From: Lolliginicoccus suaedae
GTDB lineage: Bacteria; Actinomycetota; Actinomycetes; Mycobacteriales; Mycobacteriaceae
Reading direction: 5' to 3'
DNA length: 64,000 bases
NCBI RefSeq assembly: GCF_008312885.1
Contig: NZ_VSSO01000001.1
Coordinates: 620,001 to 684,000, forward strand
Below, piece by piece: positions 52,207 to 60,583 of this stretch. The position numbers and the translations under genes were made by a program. The notes under the pieces are model-generated. The model made no database searches and had not been told where the DNA came from. It saw nothing but the letters and a program-made list of their open reading frames with translations. Each line of letters starts with the position of its first letter. Within the stretch, counting starts at the first letter, position 1.

Positions 52207-53231
52207 CCCGGCGCTGAGCGGGGCATCGCTACTTCCATGCGGCACCCCGGCTCCTTGTTCACCGCAGTGATAGTGCCATGTAGTGCGGTGACGAGCCCGG
52301 AGGCGATCGCCAGCCCCAGGCCCGCTCCCGGTGGGGCGTCACGGTCCGCCGCCCGGGTTCGGGCATGCGTCCCCCGGTAGGAGATGTCGAAGATGCGTGG
52401 CAGGTCGTGCTCGGCGATGCCGGGTCCCGTGTCGTCGACCCGCACCCAGGAGACTCGCTCGCTCGTGCCGACGGTCACGTCGACCACTCCGCCTGGCGGG
52501 GTGTGCTCGATGGCGTTGCAGACGAGGTTGCTCATCACGCGGGCGAGGGCACGGTCATCGCCCTTGACCGTCGCGCCTGGATCCAGCGCGGCATAGCGCA
52601 GCTCGACGCCCGCGCGCTGCGCCGTCAGTCGGTGGGCAGTGACTACCTGATCGGCGACCTCGGCGAGCTCCACCTGCTCGTTGTCGAGACGCAGCGCGCC
52701 CGAGCTGATGCGCGACATCTCGAACAGGTCGTCGACCATCGCGCCGAGGCGCACCGCGTCCTGCTCGATCTGGCGGGCATAGCGCATGACCTCCTCCGGG
52801 TCGGTGATCACGCCATCGAGCAAGGCCTCGGAGACCGCGCGGATGCCAGCGAGCGGGGTCCGCAGGTCATGGCTGACCCAGGCAACGAGCTCGCGGCGGG
52901 ACCGCTCGGCGGCACGCTCCTGCTCGCGCGCCGCCTGCTCCCAGACCGTGCGGCGGGCCTGGAACCTCCCCAGCATCACCGCGGCCGGAACAGTCACCAC
53001 GGCAACGAGGAGCAGTACCACGATCGTGCGGACGAAGTCATCGGTGAACATCAGCCCGCTGACACCGAGCACGCCGGCCAGCGTGGCGAGAGTGGGGATG
53101 AGCACGAGCACAGCCATGCTCGCGGTCAGTGACCAGGAGTGGGCGCGCCGCACGACGAGCGCGCCGAGCACCACGACGGGGATGGTGCAGGCGAGCGCGT
53201 AGAGCACGATCCCGGTGAGCTCAGTCGGCAT
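52203..53231 (-). CDS. Sensor histidine kinase
   Basis: 342 residues. Three membrane helices (about 7-26, 35-60, 68-88) with almost no external sensor domain. HisKA follows, with phospho-acceptor His121 in [21 protein letters not shown], then an HATPase domain with N box [14 protein letters not shown]1 [12 protein letters not shown] and G2 [15 protein letters not shown]. It autophosphorylates and passes phosphate to the response regulator, whose gene overlaps its start by 11 bases. The minimal sensor suggests an intramembrane signal, perhaps envelope stress or a lipid intermediate. Confidence 0.9.
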   Translation of the reverse strand: MPTELTGIVLYALACTIPVVVLGALVVRRAHSWSLTASMAVLVLIPTLATLAGVLGVSGLMFTDDFVRTIVVLLLVAVVTVPAAVMLGRFQARRTVWEQAAREQERAAERSRRELVAWVSHDLRTPLAGIRAVSEALLDGVITDPEEVMRYARQIEQDAVRLGAMVDDLFEMSRISSGALRLDNEQVELAEVADQVVTAHRLTAQRAGVELRYAALDPGATVKGDDRALARVMSNLVCNAIEHTPPGGVVDVTVGTSERVSWVRVDDTGPGIAEHDLPRIFDISYRGTHARTRAADRDAPPGAGLGLAIASGLVTALHGTITAVNKEPGCRMEVAMPRSAPG

Positions 53232-53916
53232 GATCGTCCCAGGTGTATCCCTGGCCCCACACGGTGCGGATGCGATGCGCGGCGCCCAGCTTCGCCCGGA
53301 CCCGCTTGATATGCACGGTGACTGTCGAGAGATCACCGAAGTCCCAGCCCCAAACCTGGCGCAGCAGTTCCTCCCGGCCATGCACCACGCCGGGATGCTG
53401 GAGCAGGAACACGAGCAGGTCGAACTCGCGGCTGGTCAGAGCGACGCGGTTGCCCTCGACGAGGACCTCCCGGGCGGGGATCCGAGCGACAACGCTCCCG
53501 GATCGCGCGATCCTGGCATCCGGCCCCACCGCGGTCGGCCCGGATGCGTCGAGCGCGGCCCGGCGCAGCAACGACGCGACGCGCAGCGCCAGCTCCCGCG
53601 GGCTGAATGGCTTCACCACATAATCGTCCGCACCCACCTCGAGGCCCAGCACGCGATCCTCCTCGTCACCGAGCGCGGTGAGCAGGATGATCGGGAGCCG
53701 GGGCCTCGTCCCCTCCCGCACGCTGCGGCAGATCTCGAGCCCGTCCGGGCCTGGCATCATGATGTCGAGTATGGCGAGGTCGATGTCGTGGCTCGCGAGC
53801 ACGGCGAGCGCCTCGCTGCCAGTCGAGGCTTCCTGCACGTCATGCCCGTCGCGGCGCACATAGCGGCTCGCGACGTCGCGCACCACGGGGTCATCATCGG
53901 CGATGAGGATGTTCAC
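53221..53916 (-). CDS. OmpR/PhoB-family response regulator
   Basis: 231 residues. Receiver domain with Asp7-Asp8, phospho-acceptor Asp51 ([13 protein letters not shown]), Thr in LLTALG and Lys in VVKPFSPRE. The C-terminal winged helix (about 145-228) has [17 protein letters not shown] and [16 protein letters not shown] start three bases after the stop of the membrane-protein gene. Such regulators bind 11-bp-spaced direct repeats; one lies at 55326-55342 between the two divergent operons of this cluster. Confidence 0.92.
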   Translation of the reverse strand: MNILIADDDPVVRDVASRYVRRDGHDVQEASTGSEALAVLASHDIDLAILDIMMPGPDGLEICRSVREGTRPRLPIILLTALGDEEDRVLGLEVGADDYVVKPFSPRELALRVASLLRRAALDASGPTAVGPDARIARSGSVVARIPAREVLVEGNRVALTSREFDLLVFLLQHPGVVHGREELLRQVWGWDFGDLSTVTVHIKRVRAKLGAAHRIRTVWGQGYTWDDHAD

Positions 53917-53919
53917 CGG

Positions 53920-55275
53920 TCACCACCTCGTCAGCACCAGATGATTGATCGCCAGCGCGATCACGGCCTGCACGATCAGCCAGCGCCTATGGTGCCGCAT
54001 GGGCAGCAGGGCCGGGGCGGTGCAGATCCAGATGGTGAACGGCAACCAGATGCGTTCTGTCTCGGCCTTGCTGAGCGCGCTGATCCCGGCCAGCAGGATC
54101 GCGAGGAGCCCCGCCGCGACCATCACGCTCACCGCATCGCGGGAACGAAGCCGCGATAGGCGCAGCGCGCGCGGCAGGGCCGCCACCGAGGCCAGCCCGA
54201 TGACGCACACCGTGGCGGCGTAGTTCGCCCACCCCCAGTAGCTGATCGGGCGGATGCTCGCGATGCCCTGGTAGTAGCGGTCCACCACCAGGTCCATGCC
54301 CTCGAACCACCAGAACCCCGCCCAGGTGAACAATCCGGCCACCAGCAGTGCTCCGGCGAGGGCTGGCAGCAGCGGGCGGGCGGTGCGGGCAGCGAGCAGC
54401 ACGCCCACCGCCAGGACGCCCATCAGCACGAGGCCGTAGTTGAGGTAGACGGAGAAACCTAGCAGGAGGCCCGACGGGAACGCGAGCGCCCAGCCGCGGG
54501 GACCGGGCTGGGCCGTGGCGAGCGCGAGCAGCGCGATGCCCCACGCGGCGACACCCATGAAGTAGCCATCAGCGGAGGCCACCACCCAGATCGCTGCTGG
54601 AGCCAGCACCAGGAAGGGAGCGGCCGCGCGCGCACCGGCCTCGGAGCCGAGGGCCCGCAGCGTCACGAGGATCGCCACGATCGCGCTGCTCCCGGCCAGG
54701 AGGCTGAGCATCCCCGCCCAGGCGCCCCCGCCCAGGCCTGCACGGTCGAGCACCACATAGCTGAGGATCGCGCCGACCGGATGGCCCGAGACATGCGTGG
54801 TCCAGGAGTCGGGCTGCCCGTCGAGGATGCGGCCGGTGAATCCCGATACCAGGCCGCCGATGGAGTCGATGCCGGGGACCTCGTGGAGGTACTCGTGGGA
54901 GTCGGTCAGCCGGTTGGCCACCCCGCGCTCCCAGCCGTCGATCAGCGCGAGCGAGATCATCCACCCTGCGGCCGCCACCCACGATGCGGCGAGCACCACG
55001 CCGAAGCGCGCGCGCGATGCGAGCGCTGGGCCCTGCCCGATCACGACCGCCGCGACGATCGGAGCGAGCGCGGAGCCTGGTCCGATGTGCGGCAGCCAGT
55101 CACCGAACAGGGGCGCGACCTTGGCGAACAAGCTGCGCTGGTACTCATCGGAGACGAGCAGCGGCACGGCGATGGCCACAGCGACCAGGGCGGCACCGGC
55201 GAGCGCGGCCCCGATATCGCCACGGACCGAGCTTCCTCGGGCTCGCGGCGCGACGGATGCAGGAGCAGTCGGCAT
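53920..55275 (-). CDS. Polytopic membrane protein, GT-C glycosyltransferase-like
   Basis: 451 residues, about 11-12 membrane helices. After the first helix an external loop carries LVSDEYQR, and a long second external loop (about 118-165) holds DSHEYLHEVPGIDS and HVSGHPVGAILSYVVL. This acidic-loop organisation recalls GT-C polyprenyl-phosphate-sugar mannosyltransferases, although no family can be named with certainty. It is the first gene of an operon with the response regulator and kinase, divergent from the GT2 gene that could supply a lipid-linked sugar donor. Likely glycosylates an extracytoplasmic acceptor (inference). Confidence 0.65.
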   Translation of the reverse strand: MPTAPASVAPRARGSSVRGDIGAALAGAALVAVAIAVPLLVSDEYQRSLFAKVAPLFGDWLPHIGPGSALAPIVAAVVIGQGPALASRARFGVVLAASWVAAAGWMISLALIDGWERGVANRLTDSHEYLHEVPGIDSIGGLVSGFTGRILDGQPDSWTTHVSGHPVGAILSYVVLDRAGLGGGAWAGMLSLLAGSSAIVAILVTLRALGSEAGARAAAPFLVLAPAAIWVVASADGYFMGVAAWGIALLALATAQPGPRGWALAFPSGLLLGFSVYLNYGLVLMGVLAVGVLLAARTARPLLPALAGALLVAGLFTWAGFWWFEGMDLVVDRYYQGIASIRPISYWGWANYAATVCVIGLASVAALPRALRLSRLRSRDAVSVMVAAGLLAILLAGISALSKAETERIWLPFTIWICTAPALLPMRHHRRWLIVQAVIALAINHLVLTRW

Positions 55276-55281
55276 GCCTCG

Positions 55282-55287
55282 ACGATA
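55282..55287 (-). promoter_or_regulatory. -10 box TATCGT, probable leaderless promoter of the GT-C/two-component operon
   Basis: TATCGT on the minus strand ends six bases before ATG 55275. Confidence 0.5.
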
Positions 55288-55325
55288 GGCCCCGCATCGG
55301 TGGCGGCAGGCCGCCCGGGGCGCAA

Positions 55326-55342
55326 CGTCACGGTTTCGTCAC
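55326..55342. promoter_or_regulatory. 11-bp-phased direct repeat, candidate response-regulator site
   Basis: CGTCAC at 55326-55331 and again at 55337-55342, exactly 11 bases apart. It sits between the divergent -10 boxes at 55282-55287 and 55376-55381. Spacing is that of OmpR/PhoB-type binding sites, and such a regulator is encoded in the adjacent operon. Confidence 0.45.
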
Positions 55343-55375
55343 CGCTTTTCCGGGCTCCGATGGCCCGCAGGTGCT

Positions 55376-55381
55376 TAGGGT
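55376..55381 (+). promoter_or_regulatory. -10 box TAGGGT, probable leaderless promoter of the GT2 operon
   Basis: TAGGGT ends seven bases before ATG 55389. Confidence 0.55.
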
Positions 55382-55388
55382 CGAGACC

Positions 55389-56060
55389 ATGAGCATCTCG
55401 CCGCTTCCTGGCCCTGGCGTGACGGTGGTGATCCCGTGCCGCGATGAGGCGGCGTCGCTGCCCGGCGTGCTGCGGGCAATGCCACCGGGCTATCACGTCA
55501 TCGTTGTCGACAACGGGTCCCGTGATGACACTGCTGGTGTTGCCGCCAGCCTTGGTGCCACGGTTGTCCACGAGCCGCGGCCGGGCTACGGCGCTGCCGT
55601 GCATCGCGGCATCGAGGCGTCCCGAGCGCGCTACACAGCGGTGCTCGACGGCGATGGCTCCATGGACCCGAGGGAACTACCTGCCCTGGTCGAAGCCGTT
55701 CGCGACGGCGCGGACCTCGTTGTGGGACGGCGCCGCCCCACGAGCAAGGGATCCTGGCCCTGGCACGCGCGGGGTGGAAACCTACTGATCGCCGCGCTGA
55801 TCCGGCGCCGCCTCGGGATCAACGTCCACGACATCGGCGCTATGCGGGTGGCCCGGACGCAGGCCCTGCTCGATCTCGGGATCACGGATCGACGGTTCGG
55901 CTACCCGCTCGAGCTGCTCGTCCGCGCTGCTCGGGCCGGATGGGTCATCCGCGAGCTCGACATCACCTACCGGCCGCGCACTGGTGGCGAATCGAAGGTC
56001 TCGGGCTCGGTGATCGGGACGACGCGGGCCGCGCGGGACTTCCTCAAGGCCCTGGCATGA
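55389..56060 (+). CDS. Glycosyltransferase family 2 (polyprenyl-phosphate sugar synthase-like)
   Basis: 223 residues. GT-A fold with VTVVIPCRDEAASLPGVL at the N-terminus, VIVVDNGSRDDTAGVA and the metal-binding DxD region AVLDGDGSMDPREL; later DIGAMRVARTQALLDLG and a basic C-terminus, with one possible hydrophobic segment. Similar to dolichol-phosphate mannose synthase-like enzymes that charge a lipid carrier. First gene of a five-gene operon ending at 59019. The divergent neighbour is a GT-C-like membrane protein, an expected user of such a donor. Confidence 0.88.
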   Translation: MSISPLPGPGVTVVIPCRDEAASLPGVLRAMPPGYHVIVVDNGSRDDTAGVAASLGATVVHEPRPGYGAAVHRGIEASRARYTAVLDGDGSMDPRELPALVEAVRDGADLVVGRRRPTSKGSWPWHARGGNLLIAALIRRRLGINVHDIGAMRVARTQALLDLGITDRRFGYPLELLVRAARAGWVIRELDITYRPRTGGESKVSGSVIGTTRAARDFLKALA

Positions 56061-56070
56061 AGGCACTGGC

Positions 56071-56775
56071 ATGATTCCTCCGTTCACGCTTCTCATCGTC
56101 GCGAAGGCGCCCGTCGCTGGGCAGGCGAAGACCCGCCTGCAGCCCCGCTGCACGCCCGTGGAGGCAGCGGGGCTCGCGGCAGCGGCACTGCTCGATACCC
56201 TCGCCACCGCGCGGGCCGTGCCTGCCCAGCAGCGGGTGGTCGCCCTAACGGGGACGCTCGCTGATGCCGAGCGTGGCGGCGAGATCGCTCGCGCGCTGCA
56301 GGACGGGTTCACCGTGGTCGGGCAGCGTGGCCGGACTTTCGCGGACCGTCTCGCCGCCGCCCACCTCGATGCCGCCAATCTCATCGGCGGGCAGCGCGAG
56401 GGAGGGCCGCTGCCGATCGTCCAGATCGGCATGGACACACCCCAGGCCACCTCGCAGCAGTTGCTGGCCATCGCGCGAAACGTTGCCCGGCCGCGCACCG
56501 CGCTCGTCGCTCCTGCTCTCGACGGTGGATGGTGGGCACTGGGATTGCATGACCCCCGCCATGCCGATGTGCTCGCGGAGGTGCCCATGTCCGAGCCCCA
56601 TACCGGGGCTGCCACCGTTGCCGCGCTCCTGCGCCATCGGCTGCGGGTGCGCTCCGGAACCCCGCTTCGCGATGTCGACCATCCGGCTGATATCTCCATC
56701 GTGGCGAGCGAATGCGCACCGAGCAGCGAGTTCGCCCGCGCGGCCCGGCAGCTAGCGGCGGAGGCCCGCCAATGA
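56071..56775 (+). CDS. DUF2064 / TIGR04282-type glycosyltransferase (nucleotidyltransferase-like GT-A)
   Basis: 234 residues. LLIVAKAPVAGQAKTRLQPRC at the start is the MobA/CofC-like signature of this family. VVGQRGRTFADRLAAAH and VQIGMDTPQATSQQLL follow, the latter with the metal Asp, then ALDGGWWALGL. The family was named from arsenosugar biosynthesis clusters but is widespread without arsenic genes, as here. Ten bases after the GT2 gene; its stop overlaps the methyltransferase start. Confidence 0.88.
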   Translation: MIPPFTLLIVAKAPVAGQAKTRLQPRCTPVEAAGLAAAALLDTLATARAVPAQQRVVALTGTLADAERGGEIARALQDGFTVVGQRGRTFADRLAAAHLDAANLIGGQREGGPLPIVQIGMDTPQATSQQLLAIARNVARPRTALVAPALDGGWWALGLHDPRHADVLAEVPMSEPHTGAATVAALLRHRLRVRSGTPLRDVDHPADISIVASECAPSSEFARAARQLAAEARQ

Positions 56776-57461
56776 TCGCCACCGCCACATGCGCCGTCGG
56801 CCTCTACGAGCGGGCCCTCTCGGGAGAGCTGTGCTGGATCCGTGATTCGCGCGGCCACCGCCGCCGCGCGCCCGTGCACCAATGGCTGGGAGGCGCGCAC
56901 GCGCTCGCTGGCGATGAGGAGTTCGACCAGCTCGTCGCCAGCGCGTGCAGCGGCCCCACGCTCGATCTCGGGTGCGGGCCCGGTCGGCTCGTCGAGCATC
57001 TCGTGCGCCGCTCGATACCGGTGCTCGGCATCGATGTCTCGCCGCTCGCGGTCCGGCTCACGCGCGACCGGGGCGGCCTCGCTCTGCGCCGCGACATCTT
57101 TGGTCCCCTTCCCAGCACCGGTCGATGGCGCCACTTGCTGCTCATCGACGGCAACATCGGCATCGGTGGCCACCCCTCTCGCCTCCTCGCCCGGGCCGCC
57201 GAGCTCCTCGCGCCCGGTGGCACGTGCCTGGTCGAGATGGCACGGCCGGGCTCGCCCGGGCACGACGGGCTGATCCGCCTCGAGACCAGGGACGAGCGGG
57301 GCCCCTGGATCCCGTGGTCCACCGTCGGCATCGACGAGGCCGCGGCCCTCGCGTCGCGCGCGGGGCTGATCCTCGGGACCACTTTGCGCAGCAGGTCGAG
57401 GTATCTCGCCGTGCTGTGGAAACCACCACTCGAAGAGGTATCACCATGCCCGCGCGCCTGA
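56772..57461 (+). CDS. Class I SAM-dependent methyltransferase
   Basis: 229 residues. Motif I TLDLGCGPGRLVEHLV (about 63-78), acidic loop LGIDVSPLAVRLTRDR and LAPGGTCLVEMARPG. Small-molecule methyltransferase; substrate not evident but probably a sugar or lipid intermediate of the cluster. Start overlaps the preceding stop (ATGA), and its end overlaps the next gene by 16 bases, so it is tightly coupled. Confidence 0.87.
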   Translation: MIATATCAVGLYERALSGELCWIRDSRGHRRRAPVHQWLGGAHALAGDEEFDQLVASACSGPTLDLGCGPGRLVEHLVRRSIPVLGIDVSPLAVRLTRDRGGLALRRDIFGPLPSTGRWRHLLLIDGNIGIGGHPSRLLARAAELLAPGGTCLVEMARPGSPGHDGLIRLETRDERGPWIPWSTVGIDEAAALASRAGLILGTTLRSRSRYLAVLWKPPLEEVSPCPRA

Positions 57462-58588
57462 GATCGCCCGAGCTCGCGACCCGCCTGGGCATCGCCCTCG
57501 CGATCACCGTGACCATCTGCTTCGCCACTGGCTTGATCAGCCACTTCGTCCAGAATCCGGTGGCGTGGCTGCCGTGGCCGCCCTTCCCGGCGGGGCTCTA
57601 CCGCTTCACCCAGGGCCTGCACGTCGTGACCGGGATAGCCACGATCCCGCTGCTGCTGGTCAAGCTCTGGTCGGTCTACCCGAGGTTGTTCGAGCGGCCC
57701 GTGGTCCGCTCCGCCCTGCACGCCGCTGAACGAGGCTCCATCGCGGTGCTCGTGGGATCGATGATCTTCATGCTCGTGACTGGCCTGCTCAACGCGGCGC
57801 AGTGGTACCCGTGGTCGTTCTTCTTCCCCGCGATGCACTACGCGTTCGCCTGGGTCGCGGTGGGTGCCCTGATCATCCACATCGCGGTCAAGCTACCGGT
57901 CATCACAAAGGCGCTCCGGGCCCCTATCGATCCGCCCCCTATCGATCCGCCCAGCATCGATCCACTCGGGCCGGTCGGCGGCATGGACTCCAACGGCGGC
58001 ATCACCCGGCGGGGCGTCCTCGCGACTACCGGCGCCGCCACCGTGCTCGCGGCGCTGTCCGTGGCCGGGCAGACCGTGCCCTGGCTGAGGTCCCTCGCCA
58101 TCCTCGCCCCACGCAGCGGCGAGGGACCCCAGGGCGTTCCCATCAACCGCACCGCGCGGGCCGCGGGCGTCACCATGACTGCCGTCGACCCCGCCTGGGC
58201 CCTCGAGGTCCGCAGCGGCGCCACCACGCGAAGGCTCGGCCTCGACGAGTTGCGTGCGCTCCCCCAGACCGAGGTGGTCCTGCCGATCGCGTGCGTCGAG
58301 GGCTGGAGCGCCACCGCCCGCTGGCGGGGGGTGCGCGTCCGGGACCTCGTCGAAGTCGTGGGCGGGCGAGCCGGGGATGTGCAGTTCCTCTCGCTCGAGC
58401 AAGGCGGCCTCTATTCCGGGACCGTCCTGCCCCAGCGCTTCGCCGAGCACCCTGATTCGCTCGTGGCGCTCGAGATCAACGGCGAGACCCTCAACATCGA
58501 TCACGGCTATCCGTGCCGGCTGATCGCGCCGAACCGGCCTGGCGTGCTGCAGACCAAGTGGCTCGCGAGCATGGAGGTCCTGCCATGA
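57446..58588 (+). CDS. Membrane-anchored molybdopterin-dependent oxidoreductase (sulfite oxidase fold fused to cytochrome b561-like domain)
   Basis: 380 residues. N-terminal four-helix cytochrome b-like domain (about 12-150) with several membrane histidines (LISHFVQN, GLHVVTGI, AMHYAFAW, LIIHIAVK). A Pro/Ile-Asp repeat linker (about 155-172) follows. Then a twin-arginine-like TRRGVLATTGAATVLAALSVAG segment and the sulfite-oxidase-type molybdopterin domain, with the Mo-ligand Cys in LPIACVEGWSATARWRGVRV. This arrangement resembles an MsrP/MsrQ-like extracytoplasmic enzyme in one chain. Substrate unknown. ATG 57446 has AGAGG upstream. Confidence 0.87.
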   Translation: MPARLRSPELATRLGIALAITVTICFATGLISHFVQNPVAWLPWPPFPAGLYRFTQGLHVVTGIATIPLLLVKLWSVYPRLFERPVVRSALHAAERGSIAVLVGSMIFMLVTGLLNAAQWYPWSFFFPAMHYAFAWVAVGALIIHIAVKLPVITKALRAPIDPPPIDPPSIDPLGPVGGMDSNGGITRRGVLATTGAATVLAALSVAGQTVPWLRSLAILAPRSGEGPQGVPINRTARAAGVTMTAVDPAWALEVRSGATTRRLGLDELRALPQTEVVLPIACVEGWSATARWRGVRVRDLVEVVGGRAGDVQFLSLEQGGLYSGTVLPQRFAEHPDSLVALEINGETLNIDHGYPCRLIAPNRPGVLQTKWLASMEVLP

Positions 58589-59019
58589 GCTTCCCGGTGA
58601 CCCGCACCACTGCCCTGCGCGTCGCGATGATCGCGACCGGTATCGCCGCGATCGGCTACGGTGCACTGCTGGCGCTCTCGCGCTCCACGCCGGAGATCCT
58701 GTCCGCCGCGATCTGGTTCGGTGGCGGCATCATCATCCATGACGCGCTCATAGCGCCCCTGTCCCTGGCGGTCGGGTACTCGGGGCGGACCGTGCTGCCG
58801 CGCACCTGGTGGGCGCCCATCGCCACTGCCGGGCTGTGCACCGCGACGCTGCTGGCCGTCGCGGTGCCTGTCCTCGGCCGGGAGGGCGCGCGCCCGGACA
58901 ATCCAACGGTGCTCGACCGCGACTACACCACTGGGCTCGCGATCGCTGTCGGGGCGATCTGGGTCATCGCGCTGCTGCTCGGCACGATCCGTGCCCGGAG
59001 GCACGAGCAGAACCGTTGA
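58585..59019 (+). CDS. Small membrane protein of the glycosyltransferase/oxidoreductase operon
   Basis: 144 residues, four membrane helices (about 12-30, 37-58, 77-97, 118-137). No family recognised. ATG overlaps the stop of the molybdopterin enzyme by four bases, so it is probably a subunit or partner of that enzyme. External loop has ARPDNPTVLDRDYTTG. Confidence 0.75.
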   Translation: MSFPVTRTTALRVAMIATGIAAIGYGALLALSRSTPEILSAAIWFGGGIIIHDALIAPLSLAVGYSGRTVLPRTWWAPIATAGLCTATLLAVAVPVLGREGARPDNPTVLDRDYTTGLAIAVGAIWVIALLLGTIRARRHEQNR

Positions 59020-59062
59020 CGTCCCTGCCCGCGGGGCCGCGCGGTGTGCCAGGATCGGCGGT

Positions 59063-59560
59063 ATGGCTGATCCGCAGCGCTACATCGCCGAAGACGAGAA
59101 CTTGATCTACAGCACTCGCCAGCACTGGACGGAGATGGTCGCGGAGGTGATCATCCTGGCGCTCATCTGGCTGGTCGCCGGTGCCGCGATCTGGGTGCTG
59201 CCGTCCGGGGAGCAGTGGGGGCGCATCGCCATCTACGTCGTGATCGGGCTTGCCGTGCTCGCGTCGATCCGCTGGTGGCTGGTCCCGCTGCTGTCGTGGC
59301 GCTCCACGCTCTACATCCTCACCACCAAGCGCATCTACAAGCGCAGTGGCTTCCTCACCAAGACCGGACGCAGCATTCCCCTCTCGCGGCTGAATGACAT
59401 CTCGTTCCGCGCGACGGTGTGGGAGCGGATGATGCGCTACGGGACGCTGACGATCCAATCGGCGTCCGAGCAGGGCACGATGACGCTGGCGCATGTGCCT
59501 GATCCGGAGGGGTTCAAGGCCCGGATCTATCGTGCGGCTGATGAGGCGCGCGGCTACTAG
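59063..59560 (+). CDS. PH-domain (bPH2/YdbS-like) membrane protein
   Basis: 165 residues. Two membrane helices (about 28-48 and 56-75), then the bacterial PH domain: STLYILTTKRIYKRSGFLTK, RSIPLSRLNDISFR and GTLTIQSASEQGTMTLAHVPD. Unknown envelope function. A CAGGAT box lies seven bases before ATG 59063, so it may be separately expressed. Follows the operon by 43 bases. Confidence 0.87.
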   Translation: MADPQRYIAEDENLIYSTRQHWTEMVAEVIILALIWLVAGAAIWVLPSGEQWGRIAIYVVIGLAVLASIRWWLVPLLSWRSTLYILTTKRIYKRSGFLTKTGRSIPLSRLNDISFRATVWERMMRYGTLTIQSASEQGTMTLAHVPDPEGFKARIYRAADEARGY

Positions 59561-59729
59561 GGCGCTTCCTGTGACACAGGTGCGCTGGCTGGAGCGCCTC
59601 GCGAGGAGGGCGCGTCCCCGCGCAGGGCCGCACGAAGCGCGATGGGCGGGTACCTTGGCGCACCCACCCTGTGGGCGCGAGAACCTGAGCGCGCATCTCG
59701 TGGGCGCCCAGCGGCCACGCTTCGTGTCC

Positions 59730-59763
59730 AGCCGCCACGGTTAGCACCAAGCCGCCACGGTTA
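59730..59763. repeat. Direct repeat AGCCGCCACGGTTA x2
   Basis: Two exact 14-base copies six bases apart, followed by GGTGGC elements that can pair with them. Function unknown. Confidence 0.65.
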
Positions 59764-59877
59764 TATCGGTGGCAAGTCCGCGCAAGGGTGGCAGCAAGCA
59801 CCCAATGGTGGCAGCCGTGCGGCACCGCCCGCGCTGCACGCGTTCCGCGGTCACGTCCTGGTCCCGTCCGGGGAACC

Positions 59878-59920
59878 CGCGAGGGGCCCGGCCACCTTCC
59901 CCGTGGCCGGGCCCCTCGCG
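59878..59920. terminator. Strong bidirectional hairpin terminator
   Basis: 18-bp perfect arms CGCGAGGGGCCCGGCCAC and GTGGCCGGGCCCCTCGCG with a seven-base loop, between the convergent PH-domain gene and the secreted-protein gene. Confidence 0.8.
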
Positions 59921-59981
59921 CGGGCTCCATCACGTGGGCCCGATCCCGGGCTCGGGCGAGCTACCGGTTGGCCATCGCGAG

Positions 59982-60452
59982 CTACTGATTGGCCATAGCG
60001 AGCTCGGCGAGCAGCACGTCGAGGAGCCCTAGTGGCTCGGATAGGCTGCCGAACGCTCCCTCGAGGGAATCGTCCTCGTCGGTGGTGTCATCGGCGGCCT
60101 CGCTGATGGTCAGCGTCTCGATCGCCTCGGTGGGGGTGGTGCCGTCGTCGCAGGTGACGGTGGCGGTGTAGGTGCCGGGCTGGAGCGCCGAGGTGCGGGA
60201 TACGCCGTTGCCGTCGATGGTGAGGCTGATGTCCTGGGCGACGATCTGCATTTCGTCATCCTCGACCGTCAGCTCGCAGGCGAAGGTGCCCTCGGTGCTG
60301 CTCGCGCCCTCGATCGAGGCGACGATGGTGTCGCCGCTCGTAGTGATGGTGACATCCCCGGTCACAGCAGCGGAGGCGGCGGGTGCCGCGAGGGCGGCGA
60401 TGCCGAGGATCCCGGCAGCGGCGGTGGCGGTGCGACATGCGAATCGAGACAT
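59982..60452 (-). CDS. Small secreted protein of unknown function
   Basis: 156 residues. Signal peptide with cleavage after ALAAPAASA (about residue 28). The mature part is a beta-rich, Thr/Ser/Asp-rich Ig-like domain with two cysteines (TFACELTV and ATVTCDDG) that could form a disulfide, then an acidic tail. No family recognised. ATG 60452 has GAGGAG six bases upstream. Confidence 0.78.
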   Translation of the reverse strand: MSRFACRTATAAAGILGIAALAAPAASAAVTGDVTITTSGDTIVASIEGASSTEGTFACELTVEDDEMQIVAQDISLTIDGNGVSRTSALQPGTYTATVTCDDGTTPTEAIETLTISEAADDTTDEDDSLEGAFGSLSEPLGLLDVLLAELAMANQ

Positions 60453-60524
60453 AACAATCTCCTCACTGGTTGACAACAGTCACACCGGTCACTGTAGCCC
60501 TTATGGGGGGCATGGACAGCCGAA

Positions 60525-60555
60525 CGCCCCGCATCCCTCGTGGGGAGGCGGGGCG
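60525..60555 (-). terminator. Hairpin after the acyltransferase gene
   Basis: 8-bp arms CGCCCCGC and GCGGGGCG around 15 bases, 29 bases past the acyltransferase stop on the minus strand. Confidence 0.55.
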
Positions 60556-60583
60556 CTCGATCCAGGGCCGCTCGGTGCCAGGG

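Larger units (their letters stand above)
59561..59981. other. 421-base non-coding region with repeats and a terminator
   Basis: No credible gene. It contains two direct copies of AGCCGCCACGGTTA (59730-59743, 59750-59763), several nearby GGTGGC elements in inverted sense, and a strong hairpin (59878-59920). Related GCCGCCACG motifs occur downstream of LtrA near 4180. Confidence 0.6.
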
